DNA of 64,000 nucleotides from Phlebopus portentosus. Taxonomy: Eukaryota > Basidiomycota > Agaricomycetes > Boletales > Boletinellaceae. Location of the stretch: positions 1,426,001 to 1,490,000 of the forward strand of contig JAYXKI010000010.1 in assembly GCA_037892935.1 (NCBI GenBank). The letters run 5' to 3'. Each line of letters starts with the position of its first letter. The stretch's first letter is position 1. The notes under the pieces are model-generated. The model was given only the letters and a program-made list of their open reading frames with translations. It was not told the origin of the DNA and did not search any database. This document shows positions 13,001-21,009 of the stretch, one piece after another. The position numbers and the translations under genes were made by a program.

Positions 13001-13048
13001 CCGATACCAGAAGGGCCTCTCTTTGGTGACGACGACATGAAGGATTGA
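4091..13048 (+). CDS. Gag-Pol polyprotein of Ty3-type chromovirus (2985 aa, single frame)
   Basis: This is one uninterrupted frame from ATG 4091; an in-frame GTG at 4076 is a less likely start. Residues 1 to about 680 are a charged region rich in S, K, E and R. A retrotransposon Gag core spans about 683-847. A CCHC zinc knuckle (CFICEQVGHMAKDC) lies at 961-974. The retropepsin motif DSG has its aspartate at 1352. Reverse transcriptase runs from about 1568, with YLDD at 1671-1674. RNase H has TDAS with the aspartate at 1825, and ends near ENILADALSRI. After a long polar linker comes the integrase: an HHCC zinc site (about 2217-2257) and a D,D35E core with D2351 and E2387. A chromodomain (about 2586-2634, starting EWVVESID) follows. 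About 350 further residues have no recognised domain. No stop, shift or intron separates Gag from Pol, so protein ratios must be set by processing or another route. Confidence 0.96.
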   Translation: MDPPKNIITLRNKEGRVREVNRDIPIVKRQYRGRRLSVGVVEEQLSPNSIRTEQTKRKESEEDTLTGGDAHRDTAAVVPPAKGRIRDAAQIFRERVERPREEPRANPANVTKEVQGTHRIDVDDNPSISNWKPAGYYPSTGPATVITSEPVKSERNLGTRTRTGEQTPMSQYSTVPSNVLSHTTADNEGFIPVSRNRRNSEGKRTSKELSTQELESAAQKVQRMFTDMRLEFGLDESNRFVVAPRGESNIPLKEAVKKLNEELNNPPREGSRKSDKVEEENEDDQFSVFSTQTDSKSKAERKADRRAQKEEKRFQRRAEEIREWASASAVGLPISSGSLRVSGYDQESMSQDTKTPAKFKGKLPDPDNYGNVGLAFTSISDIDQQMEYLQAIKFRRMQEQEEERMRTKEARMQTFRSGYAGPSTWDASSPDQLIEKEKKEKQRTHRRYKSKSRSPSKEHNREFDRKKEKNIKRDPSEHGDRHEYSTRQFHRGPPGSPDHSSDESSDDKRRGKAPKDSDTGNESKLSDELSDSELDGPRQSVRKIAILAGRHKSRVQETKKAKNREKRDKRHEKEKKERHTGRFASIKPSENLGHQSFLKQAIRRSSRKPTSPSSSNPSSSSSSSSDDSDYSSDDTLMEPSSINSSDSEHTKSKKKRAKRRWKKNMLLLKIQSQGVKAIPPTPYDGEANLTKFNKFVVETNLYMRQTGLERLPRQQVGVLPSFLKGKAMEFYRQKVGIEDQKWTLSKFYTELMNYCFPTNYSEDLRRQFQRMRQGRKDIQKYLYEMEVMAENLGDISTRELIRRVWEGLHPEYQRQLRLDNLSPDTVSYEDLHDRLDSIERANEAIGVKWHEGIYTKNYSQQNLRSERPEERKHSPNVKGKQPWKNRRRFEESERSRAKPSHRNVSANSTNIRPNNAKNKDRDERNKKKGAPKKDRRPKTENPYVKKWSKEKLDEMRAKNQCFICEQVGHMAKDCPTKSTVKMETTLPSTSNAVTVNYTALDKLRSMNRDEQYLDLEVVTQGASSSAGQHTINASMIYVDETEYDEPDDELESDPMSYELIRDMFRLSRTDLLNTNHFVTYQSNASERELNVKPLKHHTGKFTKPRMIRCNGKKPWEYKDAFSYGAIECLKNGIPYPFDRKCVKKWKHQYGVSKRFQVTRVNDEYFCVEDWWDRDEFMLPVELAYMPEFDIRTWYALGREARYSPDVVNTNGVREEIEDIFNPRLFDHLDEPGIEQYFEPRLFDLDVPWNNQQVINLLRGYSEQECEFLVYCALAYLVHGILERANENTVTKIKYEYIVRSYSVNAVQTKKNVHSVPMLERTSAYAKDFKRSIPSPIVVIVHLEGQPARALVDSGSLADFVSSKFADQIGLRRIPLAKPLAVQLAAQGSRTKVNYCALAELKFGSVKCKRHFDIMNLDNYDIILGTPFLYQHKVSIGFNQPRIWIESSDPLPLEGEQITNLSSMVIDTYERELEKCRLEIKEYARDLFKDASQTSLPPLRAINHSIPLIDETKKYKFRRSTCPDPLREQWKEKRKDYIQSGRWKVVTGSNAMPMLLLQKPRKNKDEPIRLRTVVDLRDRNANTRKLSSPLPDIESVLRRVASKKYRSLIDGKDAYEQIRVVPEHVSRTIFNTPDGTMVSQVMQLGDCNSGATYQALMNHIFQPYLGDWMDIYLDDLVIYSDTVEDHIRHLKIVIDILRKEQFYLSEHKMQLFQSELRILGHIVDDNGIRMDPHKIDSIQKWKVPSSKDSLKRFLGAVGYLAPNIPQLRIPMGVLTNISGETARFRWSFTEQRAFDQIVKLVHDFQNHHRVVLQYGKNAPPINVTTDASHTGIGGIISQGEDWQNAKVAAFYSAKLNSAQQNYPVHDKELLAGVETMLRHKNLLQGAHFRWFTDHKPLQHLFEQPNLSGRQARWIEKLSDFDFEVIYVAGTENILADALSRIYAEDLPGTVRTRPEYTNQIDEDDIPILSRLENKGASPILVNPTHILHMYSIPIHENMDRLSNIAMNVPKRLRITFKRGEQQDNLSNIQRGGMQRPRIKKVTLRIRNRDTPSNNGLDDRQNDLREKDATQQKDRLTDLSSEPITGNSKTIQDRPHAPIPSEPSQVATSESTHTGKEMDTIDPQFPTIQSDIQNLQQSIEPTLTDVIAQAQPQIQFPNCLKNRFHEDQFFKLIMENPAHYKNFHVENGLIFRREGERYLLCIPKILINNRSAREIVIEHAHSILAHLGARKTLQYLRDQVWWKEMVSDISSYCDSCHTCKISKPNHQRPYGLLNPLNAPTRPWQTIGMDFVGPFPESKNRLSSFDMICTIVCLLTGMVHLLPCKQTYRAKEFAELIFENVYKLHGLPESIVSDRGSLFTSTLWKHLNKLLNVKLRLSSAYHPQTDGATERMNKTIAQMLRQCVSPNQKDWVMKLPMIEFAVNSARSETTGYAPFFLNYGRMPRSMIWNDPSQDEYPGVRTFALKLKEAIMSAHDSILQARVKQTRQANRHRRMSPFEIGDLVYLSTKNMNLPKQRARKLVPKFIGPYKILRVAGNDSYEIDLPRSLKNRGIHPIFHASLLRIHMPNDDRLFPGRDISQVTNLEDGTNEWVVESIDTHYGKGTDSLFKVVWKAGDHTWLPYEKVKHLEALNTYLEVLGVDSIENLPMGNDEPDTDDPQITVHTVWVEHEAILASLHVNNVYQLKDSHKKHWKKFRRISKTLTMNSDSLPVNFFAPNSNVPNAPPERFTEPDTGPITQSWATFDMATSTSYVFLAAELRKVFEFHRYIETNSIPPGVNQPERYLIIRRLYNGHVPDFYALAALPPFADPRHLAEAIQNHFDYSRRKNLASNQGIQLILYSRTSLVLSLNNSPTGSKVREARFREGSAPYSRRNRAAQRKLTPGIEKRPDEPKVGDDTTLSLIRPAVLPNLASSSKFDGLSQPSVQVPNTLTHSQSAAQVVDTTPSTSMTFMTSKSANLPTTGTSFSNVPARSSTPIPEGPLFGDDDMKD

Positions 13049-13149
13049 GGACAAGTAACGTTAATAGTACATTGCTGCGCGAGATGTGATATGTGTGCTA
13101 CTCTCCTCTATGCTGCTTATGTAAACTCTTTTTACGGAAATGATCGGCG

Positions 13150-13175
13150 AAGTCGATCGTTTACCCGATCGACTT
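13150..13175. other. Perfect 10-bp hairpin in the element's 3' untranslated region
   Basis: AAGTCGATCG (13150-13159) pairs perfectly with CGATCGACTT (13166-13175) around a 6-base loop. A second inverted repeat, GAACTTGT-AG-ACAAGTTC, lies at 13272-13289 directly before the purine run and the 3' LTR. Both sit between the Gag-Pol stop and the 3' LTR. Their function is not known. Confidence 0.7.
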
Positions 13176-13301
13176 GTCTTAGATATGTTTTATGCCGTCC
13201 TTATGAATTCACACTTGGAATATAAATTCTATACATAGATTATGTTTATTCCATTATGCTACTTTACTATAAGAACTTGTAGACAAGTTCTGGAGGGCGT
13301 A

Positions 13302-13612
13302 TGTGACGAAGTAACCGTCACCATGCTTTCCTCCATAGGGTTCCGCAGCGTAACGCAGACGTTACGCGCGGAACCATATGACTAAGTATCTTACCAATAG
13401 CTTATGTGAGCGCGACCCTATGCATTTAGTTAGCTTTAGTTTTCACGTTTCCCCCATGTGTAGTTTAGTTTATATAGCTGGTAGATAGCAAATGTAAGAG
13501 GGATTCTTCCCTCTCGACTATCACTCTAATACTACGGTTAATCCAGTCAGTAACGGTGTGATCTGAGTGCCAGAGGAATCTCTCGTGTGACCGAATCTTA
13601 CCATTCGTCACA
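13302..13612 (+). repeat. 3' LTR of the Ty3 element
   Basis: This 311-bp copy reads the same as the 5' LTR at 3586-3896. It ends TTCGTCACA and is followed directly by the right copy of the target duplication. Confidence 0.97.
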
Positions 13613-13617
13613 TATCG
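13613..13617. repeat. Target-site duplication, right copy (TATCG)
   Basis: TATCG directly after the 3' LTR matches 3581-3585 exactly. Confidence 0.95.
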
Positions 13618-13947
13618 GCAAGGGATAAACAGAGCCAAATCAGGACACGGCATGCTATTGGTAAGCCAAGTGTTCACACTCACAGCTTCTACTTCGCACA
13701 TGCATTATGCTCGTCGAGAAATTGCAAGAGGGAGCGGTAGCAGGATGGGATACTTCTTTGAAGTATGAACAACTTATGCGTGGACGATGGCGACACCGAG
13801 ACGAGCTCGGTTGGACAACCTTGTTAGGGTGAATTACCAAATGTACATGTTCCTCAAACGCATCTCAAGGCAAGGCGTTCAATTCCGCGCACCGCCTCAG
13901 CTATATCAACTTGATCTCCATGGCCTGTTTCCCACCGCGGTCCTTCC
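13618..13947. promoter_or_regulatory. Intergenic DNA displaced by the retrotransposon; candidate shared promoter
   Basis: Before insertion this 330-bp stretch would have adjoined the ANTH gene, whose start lies 75 bp from the target site. It also lies directly upstream of the plus-strand gene starting at 13948. It may therefore have been a divergent promoter for both. I see no defined motif in it. Confidence 0.4.
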
Positions 13948-16691
13948 ATGAAGGCCAGCAAGTCGGCCAGGTCCAAGGAAATTCTTCAAAATGCAAGCGA
14001 CATTCTCGACGTGGCTAGGAACCTAGCTCCCGTTATTCCAGTCCCGATTCTTTCCTCCATCTTTATTACCGCAAAAGGAATTGTCGACGTATCAATTGTG
14101 CGTTTCTCGATATCTTCACAAGGCTTGGTAACAGAATGTGCTGCAGAAGATGCATCAGGACAAGCGAGAAGCGGCAGAGCTTGCAGAGTATGCTGCCACC
14201 TTGACTCGCGTTGTTCATGCGACAATCCGGGGCAGAGAGAACATGATTGACAAGGATTTGAGTTTATCGCTAACACAGCTCAGCAGGTCAGTCGTCTCCC
14301 CTGTCAAATTAGTCCGCGTACTACGTTCTGACAAGCTCACGTTAGTTCACTTGATGAAATCAAATCATTCATGGAACACCAGGCTGGTTTGCGATTTTGG
14401 GAACGACTCTGTATGCGGTGCGAGATAGCCGAGAAGTTGGCAGAATATAAGTCCCGCCTTCAGTATGTCATGCAAACTTTCATGGTGAGTTTTCTTCGCT
14501 GTTATCTCTCAAATTGTCCATTCACTCTGATTGTCGTACAGACAACTTCTGGACTTAGGCAGGAATTGGGATTGCGATATTTAAAGGATGGGATGGATGA
14601 ACTCAAGGAAACTCTCCAGAGTGGGCAAACTTTCGATGATCAGGTATGAGCTATTACAAACGGTAACTGCCAATACTTGACTGATATTTTTCGAAGTTTC
14701 GGATATATCGTTGGGGTGAAATTGAATTTCTCCAAGTCCATGATCTTTCTTCTCAGGGATTTCTTTCTGATGTCGAGATTTATGAAGCGAGGATAGAGGG
14801 CCAACCGAAGATTGTAAAGGTGTATCGAAGCCAGAAGGTGTCTTGATACATGATTTCTTAGCGGCAAGTCGACCTGACGTGGGACATTTTGTACAGACAT
14901 TTGAAGTCAGCAGGAGAGTTTTGAAACTTGTCCGGTATGCCACTCTTTGCAACGAGGGCGGCTGTTCCGGGCTGATATGGGGTAGCGAACGCCCGTTACT
15001 ACCGTTTGCACAGCTAGAGGGGTACACAAGCGATAGCAATACTCCTTTCATCGTATTAAAAGGAGGTTCGTCTCCATGCCTTCGTCTGATTGCTGAAGTC
15101 TGAACTTTTCTAGGATTGACAAATATGTTCGACTATCTGAGGGATCTTGGCATCGAGGACTACTTTGTGGAAAGACTCCGCTTTGTGAGTATGCTCAACG
15201 ATATGTTTCGTTGTTCTTGGGCTGAAACGGCGTAGATGATTGATATGAAGGTAAGATTCAAGGGACTGCCAAGTTAGACGTGATTCACAGCAGATATTTA
15301 GCACGCCATGAGATTTTTGGCGGAGAATGGATTACGATGGAAAGGCTGGGTGAGCTATTCGGCCTATTCTCTAGGACGCATTAGAACGCGTTACTGACCC
15401 ACGTCTAGATTGAGAAACTCATGATCAACGACAGTGGACGTTTGGTGATTGGCTATGTCGACGATATTGTTCAAAGACTTGACACCGAATCTGATGGAGG
15501 CATCTCGCGGATCTTGATAAGTTGGCCAAAGCTAGGGATTGCGGAAGGATTGCATGTTCTGTAAGTGTTAAATCTGACATTGTACTCAATTTTGTCAGTT
15601 ATCTAACGAGTGTGCCAGTGTCGATAGGAAAGATGATATTCTTCCGACCTTATACTCAGCTCTTCAGTCTCCAAAGATTGAATATAATATTGACAGAATA
15701 AGTACTCTCTGGGGGAGTTACATCGACGAGCTCAATTGTGGCATCGCGAGTTTCGTCACTGTTACGAACATCCACCCACCACCTCTTGGAAGCGTAGGTC
15801 AGCTCAGGCCAACTGTACATGGAGTACACTTCTATAGATTGTTCTCGACGTACACCGGGAAGGTGAATGTCCGGACAACTGGACAGATCAGGCCCAGGAC
15901 GAGCAAGGAGGAAGATGGTGAGGGTGATTATGATATGTTCAACGCAAGGGATTGGCGTAATTTTGAAGGAGAAGATATCTCGTGAGTTCAAATATCGAAT
16001 AGTTTCGGGTGTATGGCGACCTCATTTGTGATTCCATCAGTATGCCCCTCTGCTTGACTGAGGAAACTGGGTCTCTTCTGAGTTATAGAACGTCCTACAC
16101 GCAGTTACATGGACAAGCACACGTTGTTGAACATTATATTCGGAATAGTACCATCAATCTCGGCTACGAACTGGAATCGCTCGTAGTCGGTCAGTTGCTT
16201 TCTTGTTCATTAATCTGTCTTGTTTGGACTTACGAGTTGATTCGATAGTGTCCGGAGTGATTGAGCGAGCAAGAGCCACGTTTTCTAAGACCCCGGCAGC
16301 CTCACCATCTTCACCTTCTTCATCGCCGAAAGGCGCGCCGCCAACTGTTGAAGGATCGACTTTCTTCCACCCGTATCCGCCGACAAAGCGCGGTTATATG
16401 CGAAAGCCATGGGGATACTTATCAGACACAGCCGAAATGATCACCGATAACGACGTAAGCAACGAATTTCTTACGACTCACGATGAGACTAGCCCTCCGA
16501 ACAATTTCCATCTCACCTTGGATGATTTTACTGCGCATACAGAGTAAGTCTGCTTGCCTACTAACTCGAATTTGTTTCGTCACTAACCTTTTTACGTGTC
16601 AAGGCAAAGTTATGAATTGTATTGTTTTCAATTTTCACCTACTGAAGCAGAAGCGATCCGTTGTATAATTAGAAAGTGTTTGAAGTTCTAA
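13948..16691 (+). CDS. MLKL-like protein: N-terminal helical bundle plus degenerate kinase-like region (frameshifted)
   Basis: About 11 exons of 50-60 bp-intron type can be followed from ATG 13948 to TAA 16689-16691, giving roughly 700-750 residues. Residues 1 to about 180 are predicted helical (start MKASKSARSKEILQNASDIL; hydrophobic VIPVPILSSIFITAKG). They resemble the MLKL N-terminal/HeLo-like bundle seen in fungal cell-death proteins. A kinase-like segment follows: KIVKVY resembles the VAIK strand, PFIVLKGG resembles the hinge, and INDSGRLVIGYVDD stands where a DFG strand would be. I see no HRD motif, so it is probably a pseudokinase. The C-terminal 350 or so residues are unrecognised and include a proline/serine linker near 16290-16350. 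Frame breaks once, near 14815-14845, between KIVKVYRSQK and VLIHDFLAASRP. No plausible intron repairs this, so it is a recent loss of function or a sequence error. The family assignment is my inference from pattern. Confidence 0.55.
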
Positions 16692-16996
16692 GCTTTGGGG
16701 ATTGTGTTCTCAACTCGGAAGTCCTTTGTAATTACTATTCATCCGATCACGGACAATTGCTTTATTTGGATGCCTTATGTAGTGCATTCCCACACGCTAA
16801 CACACAAAGTCATTCCTTACCTTACGCCTTACGCCTACCATCTCGTACCAAGCCACTAGCTTCCACAAAGGTGTTTGAGTTTCCTCTCGAACCCTAATCT
16901 ACCTTCGGTGCTGGGAATACGCTTTGACTTCTGCATTCTATTGTACACATGGGGCAGTCGTATTTACGGCCCGCGACAATTTCTGTCAACTTTACC
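16692..16996. other. Convergent 3' intergenic region
   Basis: This stretch lies between the stop of the MLKL-like gene (plus) and the stop of the GH3 gene (minus). No coding frame is supported. It presumably holds two 3' UTRs and terminators. Confidence 0.4.
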
Positions 16997-19900
16997 TTAC
17001 AACCCGTTCCATTCAAAGGCATCTATGTTCTGGAGAACGAGTGAAGCTTTCACCGGAAAACTCTCGGAGGATGGTCCAACATATACTGTGTACTCTCCAC
17101 CTTCAATCGTCCAAGCATTGATGCGCTCCTCCCAATAGCTAACGGCGTACTTATCGAGCGCAAGCTCCGCGATGCGCTTCTCTCCTGGTTGTATGTCTCG
17201 TAATTTCTTGAAGGCCCGTAGTGCAAGAGTTACCTGAGTAAGTGCGGAGGTAACTGGATATGCGACGTATACTTGGACTATCTCGGAGCCTGTCACTGAA
17301 CCCGCATTTGCGACTGCCAAGGACACGATGACCTGTAAGTCCTTCTTGCCATTTAAATCCACGACCTTGGGCTGTGAGACGATCAGATCCGAGTACTCGA
17401 ACGTTGTGTATGAAAGCCCATGGCTGACCCAGAAGTCAGCGTCCATCCGCAGAGGATAAAAATAAGACTTGCCCAAACGCCCACAGCGGCTTCATCTTAA
17501 TATTCGGGTAATGTTTGTAGCCCTAGGATGTCCATTTCAAGCTTCATACACAGATATCTCGCGGAAGAGGAAGACATACAACGAACAAATCCTCCGAATA
17601 CAGTACCGATCCATTCTCCGAGTGGAAATGGCCGTACGATAGCACATCCTCGAGTCGTTTCGGGAATGTGAAGGACATCCTTCCGGATGGGTTCACTTTG
17701 CCAATCAGGACATCGGCGATAGCGTCACCTGTCGCATTGCCGAGACACCATGAATGCACGATGGTCGGCACGGAGTCAACCCATGGCATGGTAATAACAG
17801 AACCCTGAGTGGCTGAATTAGATACTGCCTAACGAGTTTGTGGGAACCTACCGACTGTGTCACAACAATAGTCTTCCTGTTTACCGCGGCTACTTTTTCT
17901 ACGAGCTCATCGTTGCGTCCTGGGAGCGCCAGAGTGGTTCTGTCATAACCTTCGCTTTCCCAGTCCCCATTCAGCCCGACAACGATGATGGCTACATCTG
18001 CCTCTTTGGCAAGCTGCACGGCGAGTGCCAAGTCTTCATCGGGGTTCTTAACGGGAGCGCCACCGAGGCGGACGGCGGGATTGATGTCCATGAGCAACTC
18101 ATCCTCATCGCCCGTCCGCAGGACCGCGTACGCTGACATAGTGCACATGCACCTCGTGCGCGACTCCTGCTTTCAGCTCAAAGACGCCCTTCTCTTCCGA
18201 TGTACCTGTGCTGAAGAATGCTTCGCCACGTCTTTGACGCGTCCAATTATCAATTAAGAGCTTTCCGTCGACATACAACTGTATTCGCCGACTCTGAATG
18301 GGGAGTCCAGGATTATAAGAATTAAAAGCAACGCACCTTGGCACGTCCTGCAACGGTCAAGCCAAATTCGAACTTCGTATCCTTGGCTCTCGGCTTTATT
18401 TTGCCTTCAAATGCAACGTGAAGTGAGGAGGGACACCATCTGGCTTGTCCTGAATAAAAGCATTCGTCTCATCAAAGACTTGCGAAAATACGGGATCGCC
18501 TTCAGCCAGTCAAGCCAGCGGGGTCGTTCGCGTACCACTCTCCAATCCAGCATTTCTCGCCCTTCTCTGTGACGAGCTCATTCTCCATTGTAGGCGGCGC
18601 TTTGAAGGCTGCAAGTCACCGTTGAAATATCAGAACCCTGCTATCTTCGTGAAATCGGGATTCGTACATACCTCTAGTACCCTCGGCATACGTGATCTCG
18701 ATGTTCTCACCAAGTGCCTTCGAAATCCCGTCATAAGGTGAGACAAAGAAGGACGCTTTCAGGGATGCAGAACCGCCTCCAGAGAGAACGGCGGCCTTAG
18801 CATTCCCGCCAATAATTGCAACTTTCTTCAATGTAGACATCTGAAGAGGAAGTAAATTTCCTTCATTCTTCAGAAGCACTATCGACTCCGAAGCAACTTT
18901 GCGCATCAATGCCGTGTCCTCATCGCTCTCGAGAGTCCGTTCCTTGCCGTCTCCATCTAAGACATCCGGGGCACCCTGCGCACAGCGCTTGACCATCTCA
19001 AGTACCTTGGCTGCGCGCTCCTTGACAATACGAGCTGTGGGTTTTGCGCGCATCGACCGCGCGACGGACTTTGTCCCATGTCCGCCATTTGTTGACGCCT
19101 GGCATTTCAATATCGAGACCTGCATTGATGTTCTCTGATACGCTGTAAGTCCCAAACCTATATTATTCTCCTATTTTCAGCTCTCAAACTCTGCAAGCAA
19201 AATTCGGTACGTACAATTCACTCATGATGGTAGCATTGGATCCCCATTCTTTCCGAAGGACGTCCTGGAGAATGAACGGGTTGTCATTCACATGCAGCCC
19301 TTTCAATTTGTTATATCTATATTCGCTTAATAAAAGTAGTCTTGAATGAGAGTAGCCAACTTACGCAGTCATGAAGACCCATGGTTTTGCATATTTCTCG
19401 GCGAGCATGAAAGACAGTAAGTAAATTTCTCGCAGAGCTCGGGCGGTTACTCGACTATCGTAGCCAAAGCGATCATTCTCCTTGTCATTCGCGCTGAAGA
19501 TACACGTTGAGATACTCAGCGAGGATGTAGATACAAGCTCGCACAAAATGTTTGACTGTGGCACCAATTCCTCTAGATTGAATGCCTGCGATGTACGCAG
19601 ACGCGATCAAGCCTGATAAGATGGGGTCTTCTGAGAAGCTCTCGAAGCTCTGAATGAAAATAGCTCGACACTTGATTACTGTAGCGAATGACATTATACT
19701 CAAAGACGTACCCTACCGCCAAGTGGGTTCTATAGTCAACGGATCAGAGAGACGGTCAGGTAAGATCAGCGTCAGAAAGGGACATGCATTCTATTGCAGG
19801 GAAAGTAAAAGAGATTCTCACACATTGAATGTTGCATGTAGGAGCCAGGATAATGGAAGCAGAGCGCTCCGGAGCGAGGAGCTTTGCACTAACATCGTGA

Positions 19901-20333
19901 ATGAGTTCGGTATCCGACGTTGCACCAAGTGCTGTGGCTGACTGTCAAGTTAAGTGAGGTTTCAGATGTCTCATCTGTTCAAAATAGACATACTGGTAGA
20001 CACTTCGCAGGCGTGCCCTTGAAAAAGAAATTTCCGCGTATGCCTATGCATCACGTTAGGTTAGGACATGCTACATAGGGCATTCATTGGAATATTGATC
20101 AGTCGCCATTGGGACCATCGCTAACCTAGAAACGATTATTGGATATCAATAACAAAGAAAACAGTATGAGCTTGAAGGGGAAGAAATAATACCTTGATTG
20201 CCGGTATTCCGAGACGCTCGATGCCATGGGTATTCCAGTAGCCAACACCGGCGATGAGGGTAGTGGCCTCCTCGAGAGTCAGCTTTTCAACAGTACTCGG
20301 AATGTCCGCGTTTGCAAAATCAGATGGAGGCAT
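16997..20333 (-). pseudogene. GH3 beta-glucosidase with PA14 and fibronectin-III-like domains, frameshifted
   Basis: Family GH3 enzymes cut terminal beta-glucosyl units from oligosaccharides. Recognisable segments in order are: SDGPNG and a GNFFFKGTPAKCLP-like stretch; ESFSEDP; ATVKHFVANDKEN; GLDIEMPG; SIVLLKNEGNLLPL; a PA14 insert (LYVDGKLLIDNWTRQRRGEA); DVAIIVVGLNGDWESEGYDR; and a C-terminal FnIII-like domain after HGLSYTTFEYS. Single-base frameshifts are needed near 19037-19060, 18501-18506, 18411-18424 and 18105-18116. The catalytic SDW segment is not intact: the exon reads IMSE and then breaks off at a splice-like site near 19214. Frame continuity also asks for GC-AG introns at 17424-17472 and 19494-19542, and perhaps 20044-20106. 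No signal peptide is evident (start MPPSDFANADIPS). I judge it a young pseudogene, since conserved neighbours do not show such shifts; clustered sequencing errors are the alternative. Confidence 0.8.
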
Positions 20334-21009
20334 CGTTTATGACTGTGATAGCGCACAAGCTAGCTCTCCTATAGTATAGAACGAGGTCAGGACAAGAAGG
20401 AGGACATAGACTGCAATTTGGGGACACGAAATTACACCATGTATGATATTTGAGATGGTATACAAGTATTACTTATTCCAGTACTAGTGTTTCTCGCCAA
20501 TAATAGGCCGAAACCATTTCTCCGAAGATAATCCGAAGTCTTCATGAGGAAATGCCAAGCGAAGATCCCTAAAGGACTCCATACACGCATAGACGTATCG
20601 TATGACACAGTCCTCAGAAAACGTCGCAATTTCAATTTGCGTCCTATGTTTGAGGTCTTCAGGAGAAGGCAAATTTGGCCCTTTGGGAGAAAATGCATCA
20701 GGTGTTGGATCCCGCCACCTCTTCTTTCATTCAGAAGAACAGGCCTAGGCCCTTGCAGACTCCGACATGAACAGCATAGTGTGTACTTGGCAGGTATTGG
20801 AGGTATCTGGCAGAGCCGCACAAGAAAAACTGTCAGTGTTATCCTCGAAATGAGCAAGATCGTCGCCATAAGTTTGGTGGCGAAAGCACTGGGCATTGAG
20901 ACACATTTTTTGGCCCTAGGGCTACAATTTGAAGTTTGAATGAATCCACGACGCGAATACATTCCATGTACATACAGTGTACCTACGCGTCTTTTACTGT
21001 TTGCATACA
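20334..21009. other. Upstream region of GH3 with an unresolved minus-strand coding-like remnant
   Basis: Between about 20480 and 20720 the minus strand reads a protein-like stretch (SPEDLKHRTQIEIATFSEDC, then an acidic and aromatic tail ending at 20484). Its upstream part is broken by stops. A longer minus-strand frame (20432-20962) overlaps it in another register and shows no family resemblance. I cannot identify it; it may be a gene fragment. Confidence 0.25.

Larger units (their letters stand above)
3586..13612 (+). mobile_element. Complete Ty3/gypsy-type chromodomain LTR retrotransposon
   Basis: The element is 10,027 bp, with two 311-bp LTRs, a single long Gag-Pol frame and a 5-bp target duplication on each side. 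The LTRs begin TGTGACGAA and end TTCGTCACA, a 9-bp terminal inverted repeat starting TG and ending CA. I see no difference between the two LTRs when read side by side. The domain order protease-RT-RNase H-integrase places it in Ty3/gypsy, and a chromodomain after the integrase makes it a chromovirus. A short purine run (GGAGGG, near 13292) before the 3' LTR is the likely polypurine tract. No TGG-type tRNA primer site directly follows the 5' LTR. The open frame and matching LTRs suggest a recent and possibly still mobile copy. Confidence 0.97.
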
